A stretch of 64,000 nucleotides of DNA from Magnolia sinica (Eukaryota; Streptophyta; Magnoliopsida; Magnoliales; Magnoliaceae): assembly GCF_029962835.1 (NCBI RefSeq), contig NC_080586.1:66766001-66830000 (forward strand), in the 5' to 3' direction. A program made the position numbers and the translations under genes. The stretch's first letter is position 1. Each line of letters starts with the position of its first letter. The notes under the pieces are model-generated. The model was not told the origin of the DNA, searched no databases, and worked only from the letters and a program-made list of their open reading frames with translations. Positions 23,441 to 35,927 of the stretch are shown piece after piece.

Positions 23441-24226
23441 GGAAAAGAGAAGATAGGTAGAAAAAGGAGGAGTTTTTCAACTTGAAGGTATGTGGGACAC
23501 AAATGAGGGATTTGTGCTCTCAAATTAAAGGAAAAGAGAGATAAGAGAGGGTTTTGATGGAAAACGGTGGGAGGGTGTATGTGTTGAAGAAAAATGATGA
23601 AATGGGTAGATGGAGGAGAGATTTGAGAGAGAACCAAAGAGTTTTGAAGAAAAAGGGAAGCTTGGAGGGGTAGATTATGAAGGAGAGGTGTGTTTGGAGG
23701 GTTTAAAACCAACCCTACATGCATCAGTGGGCCACACAACACCCTAGGAGCGTCGGCTCGAACCGGCCCGCTAGCTGGCGAGGTCCTCGCCGGTCTCTGG
23801 ACAGTTCGGTGATGCCTCACAGATGGGGTGAGGTACTCCTGCCCCCTGGACTCTAAAAATATGTGGGGCCCACCCTGGGTCCCCTTGAAAGTGTTTCGTT
23901 TGGCCCCCGACTCTGTTTTGAGTTGTTTCGGGTCATTTCATGTAATTTCTGGTGTAACTACGTATTTTCTCGATTGTTGAAGGCTGAGATTGAGTAAATT
24001 ATGGTCTAAACCCGCGGATTGACGGTCTAACAGTGGTCCGGGGTCGTCTCAAACGATCACGGATGTATACGAACCCGATCTCAGCGATCGTTTTCGGTGA
24101 CTTTCGTCAATCGGTGAAACTGGAAATCCTAAACTTGTCTCTGCATTTTTCTCGCACCCACCTAGGTCTAAATGCGTCAGCGTATATCGTGTGACCATAA
24201 CCCAGGTCCGGTTTAATCCAAATCAT

Positions 24227-24238
24227 GCTCTGATACCA
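24227..24238 (-). other. Primer-binding site, initiator-Met tRNA type
   Basis: On the - strand TGGTATCAGAGC lies three bases from the 5' LTR end. It matches the complement of the 3' end of plant tRNA-iMet used by many gypsy and copia elements. Confidence 0.88.
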
Positions 24239-24241
24239 ACT

Positions 24242-27200
24242 TGTAACACCTGAAAATCGGGGGTCAAGTAGAAGTTCAACTCCCGAGTTCCAACGCATCA
24301 CTTATGCAACATATTTAATGATGATTAGATGTTGTCTGTATTAGTGCATAAAATATGAATAAGATTAAAGCAAATCAACAAAACATAATCCAGGGACAGT
24401 TGTAATACGCAAGCGGAAGACTTACTCAAATATGTATAGCGTTATAACTCAGTATAGGTCCTCAAAGTATGTATGCATTGCCAGGTCAATAATTACATGT
24501 ACTGTTTCAAATTACAAAATGTTAAAATGTAATAGTCCACTATAAGCATAATCCTGAAGCCCCGCCAATCAGAACAGTCTATACGAACTCGCCTGAATAC
24601 TGCATATATGAGAAGACATCCTCATCGTCTACGAAGTCCGCCTCTGCCTCATCAGTCGGGTCTCCATCTGCATCTAAGACAGAGTTTGGTTGATGTGTAC
24701 AACACCATCTCGAAATGTGGGAGTGAGTGATCAACTCAGTGGAACAATAAAGCAAAGGTTAACATGTTCTCAATTCAGTCAAGCAGTAATAATAAAACAA
24801 TACAATCAAATATTCCTAAGTACTCTGATTAATGGAAGAATGGTATGAATAAATGATACATGCCCTCGCCTGCACTCCCTCTGCGATCTTCATCTAACGG
24901 TCGCGCATGTCAGTCACTTCCTCAGTGCTCTGTCCAACGCTAAACGGCACATGCATTGCAGTGCATGAACGTGATTACCAAGTTCTTATTAGTCCTTTTC
25001 ATATAACAGGATTGGGAAGTTAAGGTACCTTCCTTATATCAATTACCAAATGATAATCCAATCTAGGGTCGTCAATCCTAGTAAATCTCATACGATGATA
25101 CGGTTCTAAGTTGCTGCAAAGGGCTTGTCACCTTATCAGTGCAGGCCTAGTGTACTCCTATTGCTACATAAGGGCTCGTCGCCTCTACGCAATCTTAGCG
25201 TACGCTCGAGGTCACTATAAAGGGCTTGTCACCTTATCAGTGTAGGTTGACAGCTCGAATACAGTGTCCCATACCACCGTATTCGGCTCACGAGTCTGGG
25301 TTACTCACTGGTCATTACGGGGAGGCTCGTCACCCCAGCGTAGGCCGACAGCTCGACCACGGTGTCCCATACCACCATGCCCGGCTCATGAGTCTTAGCG
25401 GATCGAGGTACCAAGGTTTAAAAGGATTTTCACTGGTGAGTTTGGTACCTTAGATTCAAGTAGTAGCGTCCATATATGGTGAACATACATCAGGTTAATC
25501 ATGTTAGTTGACAAGCTCTATTAGTACGAGCGCACATTGAGTTGATCGACATGAAGTGCGTAAGCACTCCATGTGGCCTAACCACTGCCAACATCCCAAG
25601 GACGACGCGGATGCATCGATCATGTCTTATGTGGCGAAACAACCTCAGCCACATATTCAATGCCTGTTACCAATTGCCTGGACTATTCTGTAGTCCCAAG
25701 CACAATTAATTATAACAGATAATCATACAAGCTAATCAGAACAGTAACGGATCAACAATTCTAATCATACAAGCATATGAGTATTTGATGAATTTCAATT
25801 TAAACATGAATTCATACATATAGTCCCTAAATAAAAACAGACAAGAATATAAGTTACATGGAGGAAATCATACACATCGTTAACATAGTTGAGAATCTCT
25901 TCTCAACGCCCATATAACGTACAATTTATTACACACTTGTTCATTCAGACATTTCTACAAACACTTAGACTACATATTCCAACATACATGACGTATGTTG
26001 GTGATAACATGCATTAGGGCAAATCCTTTCACTAAGGAATTGTCATATATACTTCAACCATATATCTACAACAATTAATCATGACAAATCCATATCCAGT
26101 ATCCATACACATAGAAACATTTCAACAAACACAAGAATACACAATATTCAACATAGTTCATATATATGTGTAAAGTGCGGGAACAACGTGTCTAAGCATG
26201 TGATAGCAATTCAAGTCAGTCATAAATCATTAACTGAAATTGAAAGCCTTGAAAGCCATAACCTAAACATTTATAGTTCGCACCTTTCGCCGGTAGACTC
26301 GTAGCGAACTCAGTTTTAAAAGTTAAGTCTTATCTACGGCACCACAATAACCTATAATAGGGAATATGTTAGCTAATTCATCTATTACGCTAGTCAGAAA
26401 CCCTAAGACAAGTTAGGGTTAGGTTTTCTTACCCAAGTACGGAGTTGGAATCGCCTGTATAACGATACAGGACTGGCGGTTGATTGCGTGGAGTAGCGGG
26501 ATTGAATCCCAGGAAGAATCTCTAACTCTCACTCTCACTTTCCCTCTTTTCCCTTCTCTTTTCTCTCTTCCTTCCCTTAGGGTTTGCAAAATTTGTATGG
26601 CATATGAGAGAAAGTGTTTAAGGTCCTTATATAGGCCCAGGTTTGATGGAAATGGCCCTAGGGCCAAGGTATACTTAGGTTATATCCAAATACGGACTGT
26701 TTCGGTCCAACGGAGCACTTCTGGTGGCCCCTTTTTCACGTGCGGACGGACTTAAACTCCCTGACCATATATCTAGGTCAGGCAGAGTTTTCGTTCCGAT
26801 CGGGTTTGTAGATCAGCCATGACGGATCAGTTTCAGTTCAACGGTCACGGTCACTCAATCAGGGTCACAAGTACACCGACATGTGTGGAACATTTCTCCT
26901 GATCTGAGGGTGTATTTGAGTTAAATTCTAACGGTCTGAATTCTTATATTTGGCCCGCAAGTGACACGACTCAGATTACTTAAATTCGGATTTTATTTCT
27001 AAATATTTTCACGTTTCTCACACACTTTGCTCCAGGCTCAAGTTGTGCATTTCTAGATACAATTAGATTTGATTTCCGAAGGGGTTGTCAAGTCCAGTAA
27101 TGCGGTCATATCCGTATAGTTTCGCGGTCATCGAACTTTCGACGTGCGGTCCAGGTCCGATACGGAGTTTTAGTGTGCTTCCGAGAGCAACCGGGTTTAG

Positions 27201-27412
27201 GGATGAATTCTAGATTTCAGGGTAACGTAGCATCAATGATACTGCATGGTTTGGGTCTTGCAGATCATATTTAAAATGATTAGTGCTAATTTCATAAGCA
27301 CTCTAGTTTAGCAGTTGCTAGCCTTAACCTAATTTCTAAAGGTTTTGGTCCTGGGTGATTTCTACCTGAGGTGGTACTCGGGTGTTTGTACGGATTTTTT
27401 TGAGACGTTACA
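24242..27412 (-). repeat. 5' LTR of the 18169-27412 element
   Basis: 3171 bases, TGTAAC...GTTACA. It is the longer of the two LTRs and retains the segment with 'gaggtaccaaggtt...' that is missing at 19330. It also matches the solo LTR at 4455-10867. The leader ORF at 26419-26667 (-) duplicates 20133-20375 and is not taken as a gene. Confidence 0.92.
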
Positions 27413-27473
27413 GGTTCCTACAGAGAAGTTTAAGTTTTGTTCGGCTTCTCTAGGCTTAACGAATAATGAATGA
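27413..27473 (+). pseudogene. Ty1/copia RNase H, C-terminal end
   Basis: The duplicated GGTTC is followed by VPTEKFKFCSASLGLT and a TGA at 27471-27473. This is the usual C-terminus of plant copia pol polyproteins (a KPVPxEKFxxC motif). It joins in frame with the piece ending at 18168 once the gypsy insertion and one target duplication are ignored. Confidence 0.85.
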
Positions 27474-27584
27474 ACAAAGAGCGTGCACATGAAGCGATGA
27501 TAGTGATTCTATTATGAAGAAATTTAGAGATAGTAATAGCATATTGGAATAGTGGAGATACAAGATTGAAGCCACGGTGGAGAT

Positions 27585-28141
27585 TGTTGATTGAATGCCT
27601 TCAATTTGATGTTGAAACAGGGATTTCGATTCGATCAGCAGCCTGATCGATTTGATAAAAAATTTTGAAAATATTAGTTTACTCTCTGAGCACTTTTGGG
27701 CATGTTCGATTCGATCAAACATAGGTGTCAATTTGATCAATGGGCATCAATTGGAGTCGATTCGATCAACGATTCAATCAACGGTTTGCGCAACTTCTAC
27801 ATAAGTGCGCAGTTTTGTTTCTAATTCTGTACATGATTTATAAATAGCCTTGTTAATATGGGATTAGGGTTAACGTGAGAGAGAAAAATGTGAGCCAATG
27901 GTTTTAAAGGGAGAAACTAGGGTTTTAGATCTGTAAATTGTTTAATCTCTTGTAACTTGCTGGTGATAGTGGATTGTTTGTCGCTTGGTATTGTGGTTTC
28001 TTTCCGCAATGATTTTTCCACGTAAAATTCGTATGTTCTTTGTGATTGCTTGAATTTTCTTTTCTTATTGCGTTGTGTGATTCCGTCTTAGATTGTTTCT
28101 GCACCGGACATGTCGTGTAAGGACTTGTTGCATCACCAACA
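27585..28141 (+). repeat. Right LTR of the copia element
   Basis: Preceded by the purine tract GGTGGAGAT, as is usual for copia. It starts TGTTGATTG and ends CACCAACA, so TGTTG/CAACA form the inverted termini. The second half aligns with 14224-14288 plus 17645-17800. It holds repeated 'tcgattcgatca' motifs in the U3 part. Length 557 bases. Confidence 0.75.
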
Positions 28142-28560
28142 TGGACGACACCACAAAAGACAATGGGGATGATGATTCCCACCATTGAAACATTCTTAGG
28201 GCCCACCATGATGTTTATTTGCTATCCAACCCATTCATAAGACCACATAGATCTAGATAAAGGGACACAATAAATATAAGATTGACCGAAACTTTTGTGA
28301 CCACCCCAGAAATTTTCAGTGGTAGACGTTAAATCCCTACTGCTTTCTGTCATGTGGTCCACTTGAGCTTTGGATCTATCTCATTTTTGGCTCAAGCCCT
28401 GAAACAATCTCGCAAAACAGTTTAGATATAGCACATACATCATGGTGGGTCCCTTGGTGACGTTAACGCACCACGGAGGTCGCCTGTGTGCGGCACACCA
28501 CGCAATCCGCTTCCGTTTATATCAATGGAGATTGGAGACCCTTGGGGTGCCTAAGTCAGT
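28142..28560. repeat. GGGCCCACC-type foldback repeat next to copia LTR
   Basis: Contains 'gattcccaccattgaaac', 'GGGCCCACCATGATG' and, in reverse sense, 'gtggtccacttgagctttgg' and a 'catggtgggtccc' arm. This is the typical two-arm foldback structure. Its first 80 bases are also present after the left copia LTR. The rest, to about 29050, holds unannotatable intergenic sequence with no ORF of note. Confidence 0.5.
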
Positions 28561-29052
28561 ACTCAGGGCCACCTAAATAGGTAATCAGGACCACCCAACT
28601 TGTTAGTTTCTATCATTAGGAAAAACTGATCTTCATAAACTGTGGCCCACTTAGCTAGCGGACGGACCTGATTCGACAGTTTCTATCTGATGAAGGGATT
28701 GGATCTGCCACTCAAGTTTCATGCTGGCACATGCGTGGTGTGTAAATAAACTACCTCAGGTCTGGCCTAAGAGAAGGCCTAATATAACTTCAGGAGGAAT
28801 TGTAGGATCCTGTCTTTACAAAAACTTGAGCTTTCGGTTGTGAGAGATCGTGCCATTTTTACATCCTGACCATTGGTCTACTGGGCCCCACCATTGGTGG
28901 ACTGTTCCTAATAACTCTCCTTAACCAAACAATCACAACCTTTTATATTCATATTATGGAAATTAAGAGTTATGAGTCAAATATAGTATGGTTATTTAAT
29001 TGGAAAATTAACCTGAGTGGCTGGAACAGGAAACTGTTCTAAATTTCTAGGC

Positions 29053-29450
29053 CCCACCATAGTTCTAAAACTCGGTGCGACTCAAAACAGGCTGAACTCA
29101 ACTCGGCAGGATTTCAAGTCGAGTCTCATATAAACTGACCGACGGGTGTGGGTTGGTTGGTTCTTAGCAAGATTAGTAAAATCAGCTTGAAATCTCAACC
29201 AACTCGATCTGACTTGACATGACTCGACTGAGTCACTGGCTCAGTCAAGAAAAAAAAGGCAACATCATCAGCAACATTCTACCATTGCACTACAATATAC
29301 AATTGTAAATTATTAGGTGCTCATTTTTTTTAAAAAGGTTTTCAATAGTTTGAAATGCTTTAAATAATAAAAATTCAATCGTTAAAGCATCTGATTAAAG
29401 ACCCGATCAAGTCTTGACTTGACTCAGCTAGACATCGAGTTATTAGAAGG
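29053..29450. repeat. Possible small hAT-like MITE with CTCGGTGCGACTCAA-type arm
   Basis: The left arm GTTCTAAAACTCGGTG and the right arm CATCGAGTTATTAGAA are roughly complementary, and both lead into GACTCA-rich sequence. No clear target duplication was found, so the limits are approximate. 29450-29800 is AT-rich with nothing recognisable. Confidence 0.35.
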
Positions 29451-29979
29451 ATATATTTATTGTTTTTCTTTTAATAAAGATTTCATTAGGTTGTAATTAA
29501 TTATAATGTTCTTTTTTAAGCTATTCCCCTTGTATAAATACAGAGATATATTAAATGAGAATATATCCATGAGTCAAGTTTTCAAATTATTTTGAACTAT
29601 GCACCTCGCTCATCTGAGCCAAAATTCAAGCATACTGGATAAATTTCCATATATATAGATTTTTAGAAGAGTTGTGAATCCTCTACAAGGATTTTATAGG
29701 ATATCACCATCAAAATTAGAGAGCTGCTACTTGTAATGGCTGAGAAGATACTATTCACACCATCCATCGATTGTGCCCCACTGTTTTCCTTTTAGCTGTG
29801 AAAATAAGTTTGGTAAGGGAGCGTTTGGATCGTAAGTTACTTTAGATAAAATACTTATGCCATAAGTGACATATCTTAGTTTCTACTTGTTAAGTAGATA
29901 AGTATGTTTGGTAAACAACATGCCTAAAAGCATGTTTGACTTCCAACATCATACGATAATTATCTCTCAGTTTGTTTGG

Positions 29980-30790
29980 TCCCCCTCACATCTCCACCAT
30001 CTATCATGTGAGGCCAACCTTTGATGTGAGCAGTCTATCATGCAGGGCCCACCTTGGATGTAAGCCATTCATCATTTGGGGCCGACTTTTAATGTGCACC
30101 ATTCATTATGTAGGGCCCACCATCAATATTATTGCCATCATGTAGAGCCCACCTTCGATATCCACTGCCCATCATGTGGAACCCCCTTGATGTGGACCAT
30201 CCATCATGTGGGCCCACCTCTGATGTGGCTCATCTATCATGAGGGATTGCCTTGGATACGGGCCACTCATCATTAGCACTACCCTTTGATGTGGACCATC
30301 CATCATGTGGGGCCCACCTTGATGTGTATCATCCATCATGTTGGGCCCACCATTTTCAATTGCACATCATGTAGAGCCCACCTTTGATGTGGACCATCCA
30401 TCAAGTGGGCCCCACCATCAATGTGGGTTGCCCATCATGCTAGGCTCGCCTTGGATGTGGGCCATTCATCATTAGGGGCAAACCCAATCATCATGTGGGG
30501 CCACCTCAATATGTGTCATCCTTCACGTGGGGCACTGCTTCAATGTCAATTGTCCATAATGTGGAGCCCAATTTTGATGTGAATTGTCCATCATGTAGGC
30601 CCTAACTTTGAAGTGGGCCATCCATTATATCAACCTTCTTTGGATGTGAGTTATTTATCATTATGTCTTATCTTTAATGTTGACCATCTATTATGTGAGT
30701 TCACATTAATACGGAGCCATCTATCGGATAAGCCTCACCTTCAACTTAGATAGTCCATCATGTGCGGCCTCCTTTGACATGGACCATCAG
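29980..30790. repeat. Minisatellite of CCATCATGTGGGGCCCACC units
   Basis: About 24 degenerate units of roughly 30-36 bases built on CCATCATGTGGGGCCCACC followed by TTTGATGTGGA. The array lies between two AT-rich flanks that look like arms of a host element (from 29818 'gggagcgtttggatc' to about 30960), but I could not confirm a terminal repeat or duplication. The ORF at 30076-30276 is a repeat artefact. Confidence 0.8.
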
Positions 30791-31237
30791 AAAGAGAAAG
30801 AGATGAGTAGAAAATCAATTAGTTAAAAAACTATTTTTTTATTTTTTTAAAAAACACTTCTTTATATAAGTAATTTTTAGGATATTAGTTATTTTTACAA
30901 TAAAGCTTAACAAACTTATTTAAGTGAAAAAGCAACTTAACGAGGAAAGCAGTATACCAATGGCCTGTCTGTTAATTCTGAAAAATATTAATTAATGTGG
31001 AATTGAGAAAATGATACCTTAAGTGTTGTTTGTTAACACTGAATTTGAAACGTGCTATGGGATTTTTCATTGAATTTCAGGACTTTGGCTTAATGGTGAA
31101 TACATAATGTGCCTATGAATTCTTGTATATTAAAAAAATTTGCTTCCAAAACTACCCATTCTCTAGTTATTACCGAGATTTTTTCTCCTGAGTGGTTTGC
31201 TAAATACGTAACCTAACTTCTAACACGTGGAGCTTGT

Positions 31238-31690
31238 TTACGCTCCGCCATAATTTATGTATTAGATCCACAGCGTCCATAAACTTTTTCAGGTTATTCT
31301 AGAGCATGAACCCAAAAATGAGGTACATATAACACTCAAGTGAACCACACCATAAAAAACCAATGGACATTAAATAACTATTGTTGAAACTTTTCTAGAA
31401 TTCAATGTTACGTTTATTTTTATATAACCTCTTTGTAAGGTCACACTGATCTGGATGAAATAGGAAAAACACAAATATCAGCTTGACCAGGCCCTTTTAT
31501 GGCTCTAAGAAATTTTCAATGATAGGTGCCTAATTTTCATTATTTCCTGCTGTGTGGCCCACTTGAGCCTTAAATCTACCTCATTTTTTATATCTTATGC
31601 CCCAAATCATATGAAAAGGTGGATGATGGTGTGGATAAAACATATCACAGTGGGCCCCACAGACCGACTAACAGGCGGCCCTTCTCCTCC
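31238..31690. repeat. GGGCCCACC-type foldback MITE
   Basis: The left arm has 'tccacagcgtccat', 'catgaacccaaaaatgaggta' and 'caagtgaaccacacca'. The right arm has the complements 'gtgtggcccacttgag', 'cctcattttttat' and a 'ggtgtggataaaac' end followed by 'agtgggccccac'. The centre holds 'aaggtcacactgatctggatga'. No target duplication was resolved. Confidence 0.6.
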
Positions 31691-31734
31691 CGGCATGGGA
31701 TCGGATCACCGCTGATTTCCTACTAAAGACTCTC

Positions 31735-32195
31735 CCACCAGGTTCCTGCGCTAGAATGTAAGGTGGGTCCACCGTGATGTTTAAGAGAAATCCAACCCGT
31801 CCATCCATTTTTTGAGCTTATTTTAGTACATGCGACTAAAAATAAGTAGGATCCAAAGTTCAAGTGGGCCATACCAGATGAAACGGTGGAAAAGGAATGC
31901 CTCCTGTTGAAACCTTCTTATCCTCCACCTTCATGTTTATATGCCATCCAAACCGTTTATAAGGTCATTTTTACTGAGATGAAGTGAAAATACCAAATAC
32001 ATAAACAGATACAAAACTTGTGGCCATATAAATATTTCAATGGTAGTCACTGAATCCCCGTAGTTTCCTCCCGTATGGCCCATTCGAGTTTTGGATCCAC
32101 CTTATGTTTTTGGCATGTCCTAAAATAAGCTCAAAAAATGGATTGACAGGTTGGATTTCTCACAAATATCGCAATGGACCCACCCAAATTCCTTG
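31735..32195. repeat. GGGCCCACC-type foldback MITE
   Basis: 'gagaaatccaacccgtccatcc' on the left pairs with 'ggttggatttctc' on the right, and 'agcttattttagtacatg' pairs with 'catgtcctaaaataagct'. The arms are about 200 bases long with a loop near 31960. No coding content. Confidence 0.65.
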
Positions 32196-32284
32196 TGCAA
32201 AAACTTCATCTGAAAGGCTTTTGCATGAAATCTGCATCATGCACATTGCCCACTGACGATGCCAATGGTGAGGAAGGATTGGGA

Positions 32285-32720
32285 AATGCTTTTTGTGCCC
32301 CACCATAATATGTGTTTTATCTTTACCGTTCATCTATTTTTTCTGATCATTTTAATGTATTGGCTTAAAAATGAGATAAATCTAAATTTAATGTGGACCA
32401 CATCACAAGAAAAAAGTGGTGATTGAATGCACATCATTAAAAACTTCCTAGGCCCACTGTGATGTTTATTTACCATCTTACTTATTGATTAGGTCACACA
32501 GACATGAATGAAGGGAAAACACATATTAGGTTAATTTAGAATTATTTTTGTCCCCACAAAGTTTTTAATAGGGGGCATTCAATCTCCAATATTTCCGATG
32601 GTCTGATCCGTTTGAAATTCGGATCTTCCTTATTTTTTCGATCATTACCTAAGATGATCCAAAAAAAAAATGGATGGTATGAATAAAATAAAACATGTAC
32701 ATTATTGTGGGGCCACACAG
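32285..32720. repeat. GGGCCCACC-type foldback MITE
   Basis: Left 'tttttgtgccccaccataatatgtgttttatc' and right 'gataaa'-type arms, with the usual centre 'gatgtttatttaccatc...ggtcacacagacatgaatga'. The right arm ends around 'attgtggggccacaca'. The ORF at 32542-32856 (-) crosses its edge and is not a gene. Confidence 0.55.
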
Positions 32721-32799
32721 CACTGTTAAACAGTAACCTCAAAGTGGCAACATTAGAAAACAATTTCCCATCAAGATACACTATGCTGCAGGGGTGAGA

Positions 32800-33945
32800 T
32801 TTCCTGCCAAAACCTTTTTCGGAAGTTCCAGCGCTGTAAATGTAGGTGGGTCTCACATTGATGTTTGTGAGAAATCCACCCCGCCCATCCGTTTTGTGAG
32901 TTTATTTTAGAACATGGGACCGAAAGTAAGCTAGATCCAATACTCAAGTGGGCCAAAAATGTGAGGATTGAAAATGCACATTTAAAATATTAGTGGGGCC
33001 ATATAAGTTTTGAATAAGGTGTTATTGCATGCATGACATTAGACAACCTCCAATCCACTCTTCTAATAATAAAATGTTAAAAATGTTCTTTTATATAGAA
33101 TGATATGCTTAAAGTGCAAAGTGTATTCGGAAACTTTGAATAAACTATTATGTCCAATATACGAGAAGAAATTGCTGCCATACTTATATATATGCAAATC
33201 ATTGATTTTTTATTTTTTTATTTTTTGAATAATGATATTTTAATTTTCTATTAAGCACTTTAATTTATTTAAATTAAATAGAATGATTTTAATTTCATTT
33301 AATAAAAAATAATTTCTTCATAATGTAAATTATTTTCAAATAGGAGATGCGCAAATGTGTCAAATTAACAGATTTTAGACATTTCTAACGTTTGTTAACA
33401 AAAAGGTTGTTTCAAATTCAGTACTTAATTTTCAGATTTAAGCAACAGTTACCAAACAAGTTTTTATTTATTTATTTTTTATTATTTTTTTACACTTTGG
33501 ATTCAGATTTTAAATTTAGGCTTCAGATGTTAGATTCAGGCTTTAAGACTTCATATTTAACAAACGCGGCTAAAGGCCCGTTTGTTAAATTTGAAATCCG
33601 AAATCTGAATATAAAATCTGAATCCGAAGTCGGAAAACTAATAGTGAATTTAGAATAACTTGTTTGTAAACTAACATCTGAAATGTTTGAAATATATTAA
33701 TTTAACACATTTACCCATATTAAACAATTATGATTAAATCCCTACCTTTAATGATAGGAATTTTACTACCCACCTTTTCCTTTAGTGCGGCCCACTTAAG
33801 CCTTGTATCTCCTTCATTTTTTATCTCAAGTCCTGAAACGATCTCAAAACATGGATGGACAGGTTAGATCTATTACAAACATAATGGTAACCCACCTAAG
33901 ATTTTAGTGGATGAATTTCATGCGAAAGGCATTCGCATGTAATTC
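32800..33945. repeat. Disrupted foldback repeat and AT-rich sequence
   Basis: A left arm (32800-33000, 'gtgggtctcacattgatg', 'gagaaatccaccccgccc') and a right arm (33790-33945, 'caggttagatctattac', 'aacccacctaag') of a foldback. They are separated by about 780 bases of AT-rich sequence with short inverted repeats such as TTTGTTAACAAA near 33390 and GTTTGTTAAATTTGAAATCC near 33580. The middle part may be one or two small MITEs; no boundary is secure. Confidence 0.4.
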
Positions 33946-34626
33946 TGACGTAGGGATGAACGTGATGAGGATAACTACTCCAAATCCACAGAGCTTCTCT
34001 GGACTCTTCACAGAGACTTCTCGAATCCACGAGGAAAGAAAGTAGAAAATAGAAATAAATTCTAAGAAATTCGAAATTGATTAATTGATGAATAAAAACG
34101 AGTTCACAATCCTTTAAATAGGGGTAGAATCAAACTACAACTCAAACTCTTAGAATCCGCGACTTACTATAAATAGTAAACTTACTATTTATAGACAGTC
34201 GTGATGGCTACTAGTGCGCAAGGTTTTCGGCCAAAAATAGTAAGTGTCCTATTTGGCTTCACCAAACTGTTCTCCTAATTATTCTAAGCTCTTTTCACGT
34301 TGGGCGCAACTCCTAAAGCTCGACGGCTGAAGAGTTATAATCAAACTAAAACTTACTATTTATAGTAAAAACGAAATTAAAACATGGAAACGACCGTCGA
34401 TATAGGGGTTTTTCGCAATTCCGGGCTGCGCAACCCGGCATAGCCGGGTTGGTTGGCTTCAGTAGCTTGTTTTACCCCAAAATTATATATTTTACGTCAG
34501 ACAACTCATTCCGGATTGCAAGATACGCCCGATTTAAGATTTGATGGTCTGGATCACTTCTGTTATCGATCGGGCCTTTTTTGATCCATCTTGGCCATGT
34601 AACTGTCTGCGACCCGCTCTACATCA
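33946..34626. mobile_element. Small solo LTR or TRIM-like element, 681 bp
   Basis: Starts TGACGTAG and ends CTACATCA, inverted termini with one mismatch, and is flanked by a perfect 5-bp duplication AATTC (33941-33945, 34627-34631). It contains repeated inverted copies of ACTTACTATTTATAG around 34160-34370 and no ORF. It lies in foldback-derived sequence. Confidence 0.75.
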
Positions 34627-34699
34627 AATTCGCACCTCAAATCTAAGAGGGGATTGCGTGCTACCCCACCAAGATCAACCTAAATATGAACAACTAAGG

Positions 34700-35115
34700 A
34701 CTTTGTGAGCCTACCATGATATATATGTTTTATCCATACTATTCATTCATTTTTCATATTATTTTAAAAATTAAGACAAAAAACAAGACAAATCTAAGGC
34801 TTAAGTGGGCCACGCTACAAGAAAATGTGGGAATTGGGTGCCTATCATTGAAAACTTATTGGGGCCACATAAGGCCTTTATCAAGCTAATTTTTGTATTT
34901 TTCCTTCATCCAGGTCTATGTGACTTTATCAAGAGATTTGATGGCAAATAAACTTCACAATAAACATTAGAAAAGTTTTAATGGTAGTCGTTCATGTGCC
35001 ACTACTCTATGTGGTGTAGTTGACTTAAGCTTTGGATGTGCATCTTTTTTCATATCATGCTTTAAAATGATATAAAAAAGTTGATAGACGGTGTCATAGA
35101 GGGCTCTAAGAAGTG
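34700..35115. repeat. GGGCCCACC-type foldback MITE (diverged)
   Basis: 'catgatatatatgttttatcc' on the left is matched by the reverse element 'gatagacggtgtcatagaggg' on the right. Centre: 'ttcatccaggtctatgtgacttta'. The arms are eroded. Confidence 0.45.
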
Positions 35116-35199
35116 CCCCCATGTTAAAAGTTGGGATGCGTACCAGGGAGAAAATATGTGTAGCAAAGGACAATTTTACATATGATTTTAGAGTTGTCG

Positions 35200-35620
35200 C
35201 CAAAAATGTAGTATATCCAAATCTCAAGTGGCCTACTGCATTTAGGATTAGGAATAGGCTTAATCGGACCCACTTTTTACATATCTATTGTTGTGAATTG
35301 AACGTCTACCATTAAAATTTCTTTCGAGGGCCACCGAAGTTTTGAATCAAGGCGGTATTTGTGTTTTCCCTTCTTCCATGTCCGTGTGATCCGATGAACA
35401 CGTTGGATGACAAATAAACATCACTGTAGGCCGACTGTGGGCCGTACGAAGGTTTCAACGGTACAAATCATTATTCCCACTTTTTCCTATGGTGTGGTCC
35501 ACTTGAGATCTGGATATACTTCAAATTTAGGCTCAACCCCTAATATGAGCTGAAAAAACAGATGGACGGCGTGGATAAACTACATACATTCACGGTGGGC
35601 CCAACAAAGTTTACTCGGTA
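35200..35620. repeat. GGGCCCACC-type foldback repeat upstream of the PPR gene
   Basis: The second half carries 'gtggtccacttgagatctgg', 'gatggacggcgtggata' and 'acggtgggccc', with the centre 'tccgtgtgatcc'. It ends with 'gtttactcggtacg', which resembles the TIR neighbourhood of the Mutator-like element at 56175-56723. It lies about 300 bases upstream of the PPR start codon. Confidence 0.5.
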
Positions 35621-35927
35621 CGATAAAAACGTATTTAGTTACTCAGTACGCAATCGAATTTCGATTGGACGGCGTACACACGCCGCGGTGGACCCACAAA
35701 CAATTTGAAATATTTTAATGCTGGAACTTTCTTAACAGTTTTCCTAGGTGGAGCCCACCTGAGTTGTGGATCAGCATGCTTTGTGGGCCCCCATCCAAAC
35801 ACACGGTGGCCTGCCTGATGGACGGGGTGGATCTCAACGGAAATCTTAGGAGAATTCAGTTTGCAGCGGCCATTGAATCAGGCCTCTCTCTCTAGAGATG
35901 AAAGCAATGTGATTTTTTTTTAAGTAC

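Larger units (their letters stand above)
18169..27412 (-). mobile_element. Ty3/gypsy LTR retrotransposon, Del/Tekay-like, with chimeric interior
   Basis: Complete boundaries: LTRs at 18169-21121 and 24242-27412, each TGTAAC...GTTACA, and a perfect 5-bp duplication GGTTC outside (18164-18168, 27413-27417). On the - strand the order is 5' LTR, a tRNA-iMet primer site (24227-24238), a leader, an ORF of unclear type (22682-23440), RNase H/integrase remnants (21117-22707), a polypurine tract and the 3' LTR. Gag, protease and reverse transcriptase are not visible; the interior is only 3.1 kb. The element cannot be autonomous. It inserted into the copia RNase H region. Confidence 0.93.

Noticed and set aside
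23419..23820. 133-residue Pro/Leu-rich ORF upstream of the gypsy interior ORF
   Set aside because: Overlaps the leader between primer site and the next ORF. Low-complexity composition, no gag features.
29980..30790. CRISPR-like array
   Set aside because: The units are contiguous and degenerate with no unique spacers, in plant nuclear DNA. It is a minisatellite.
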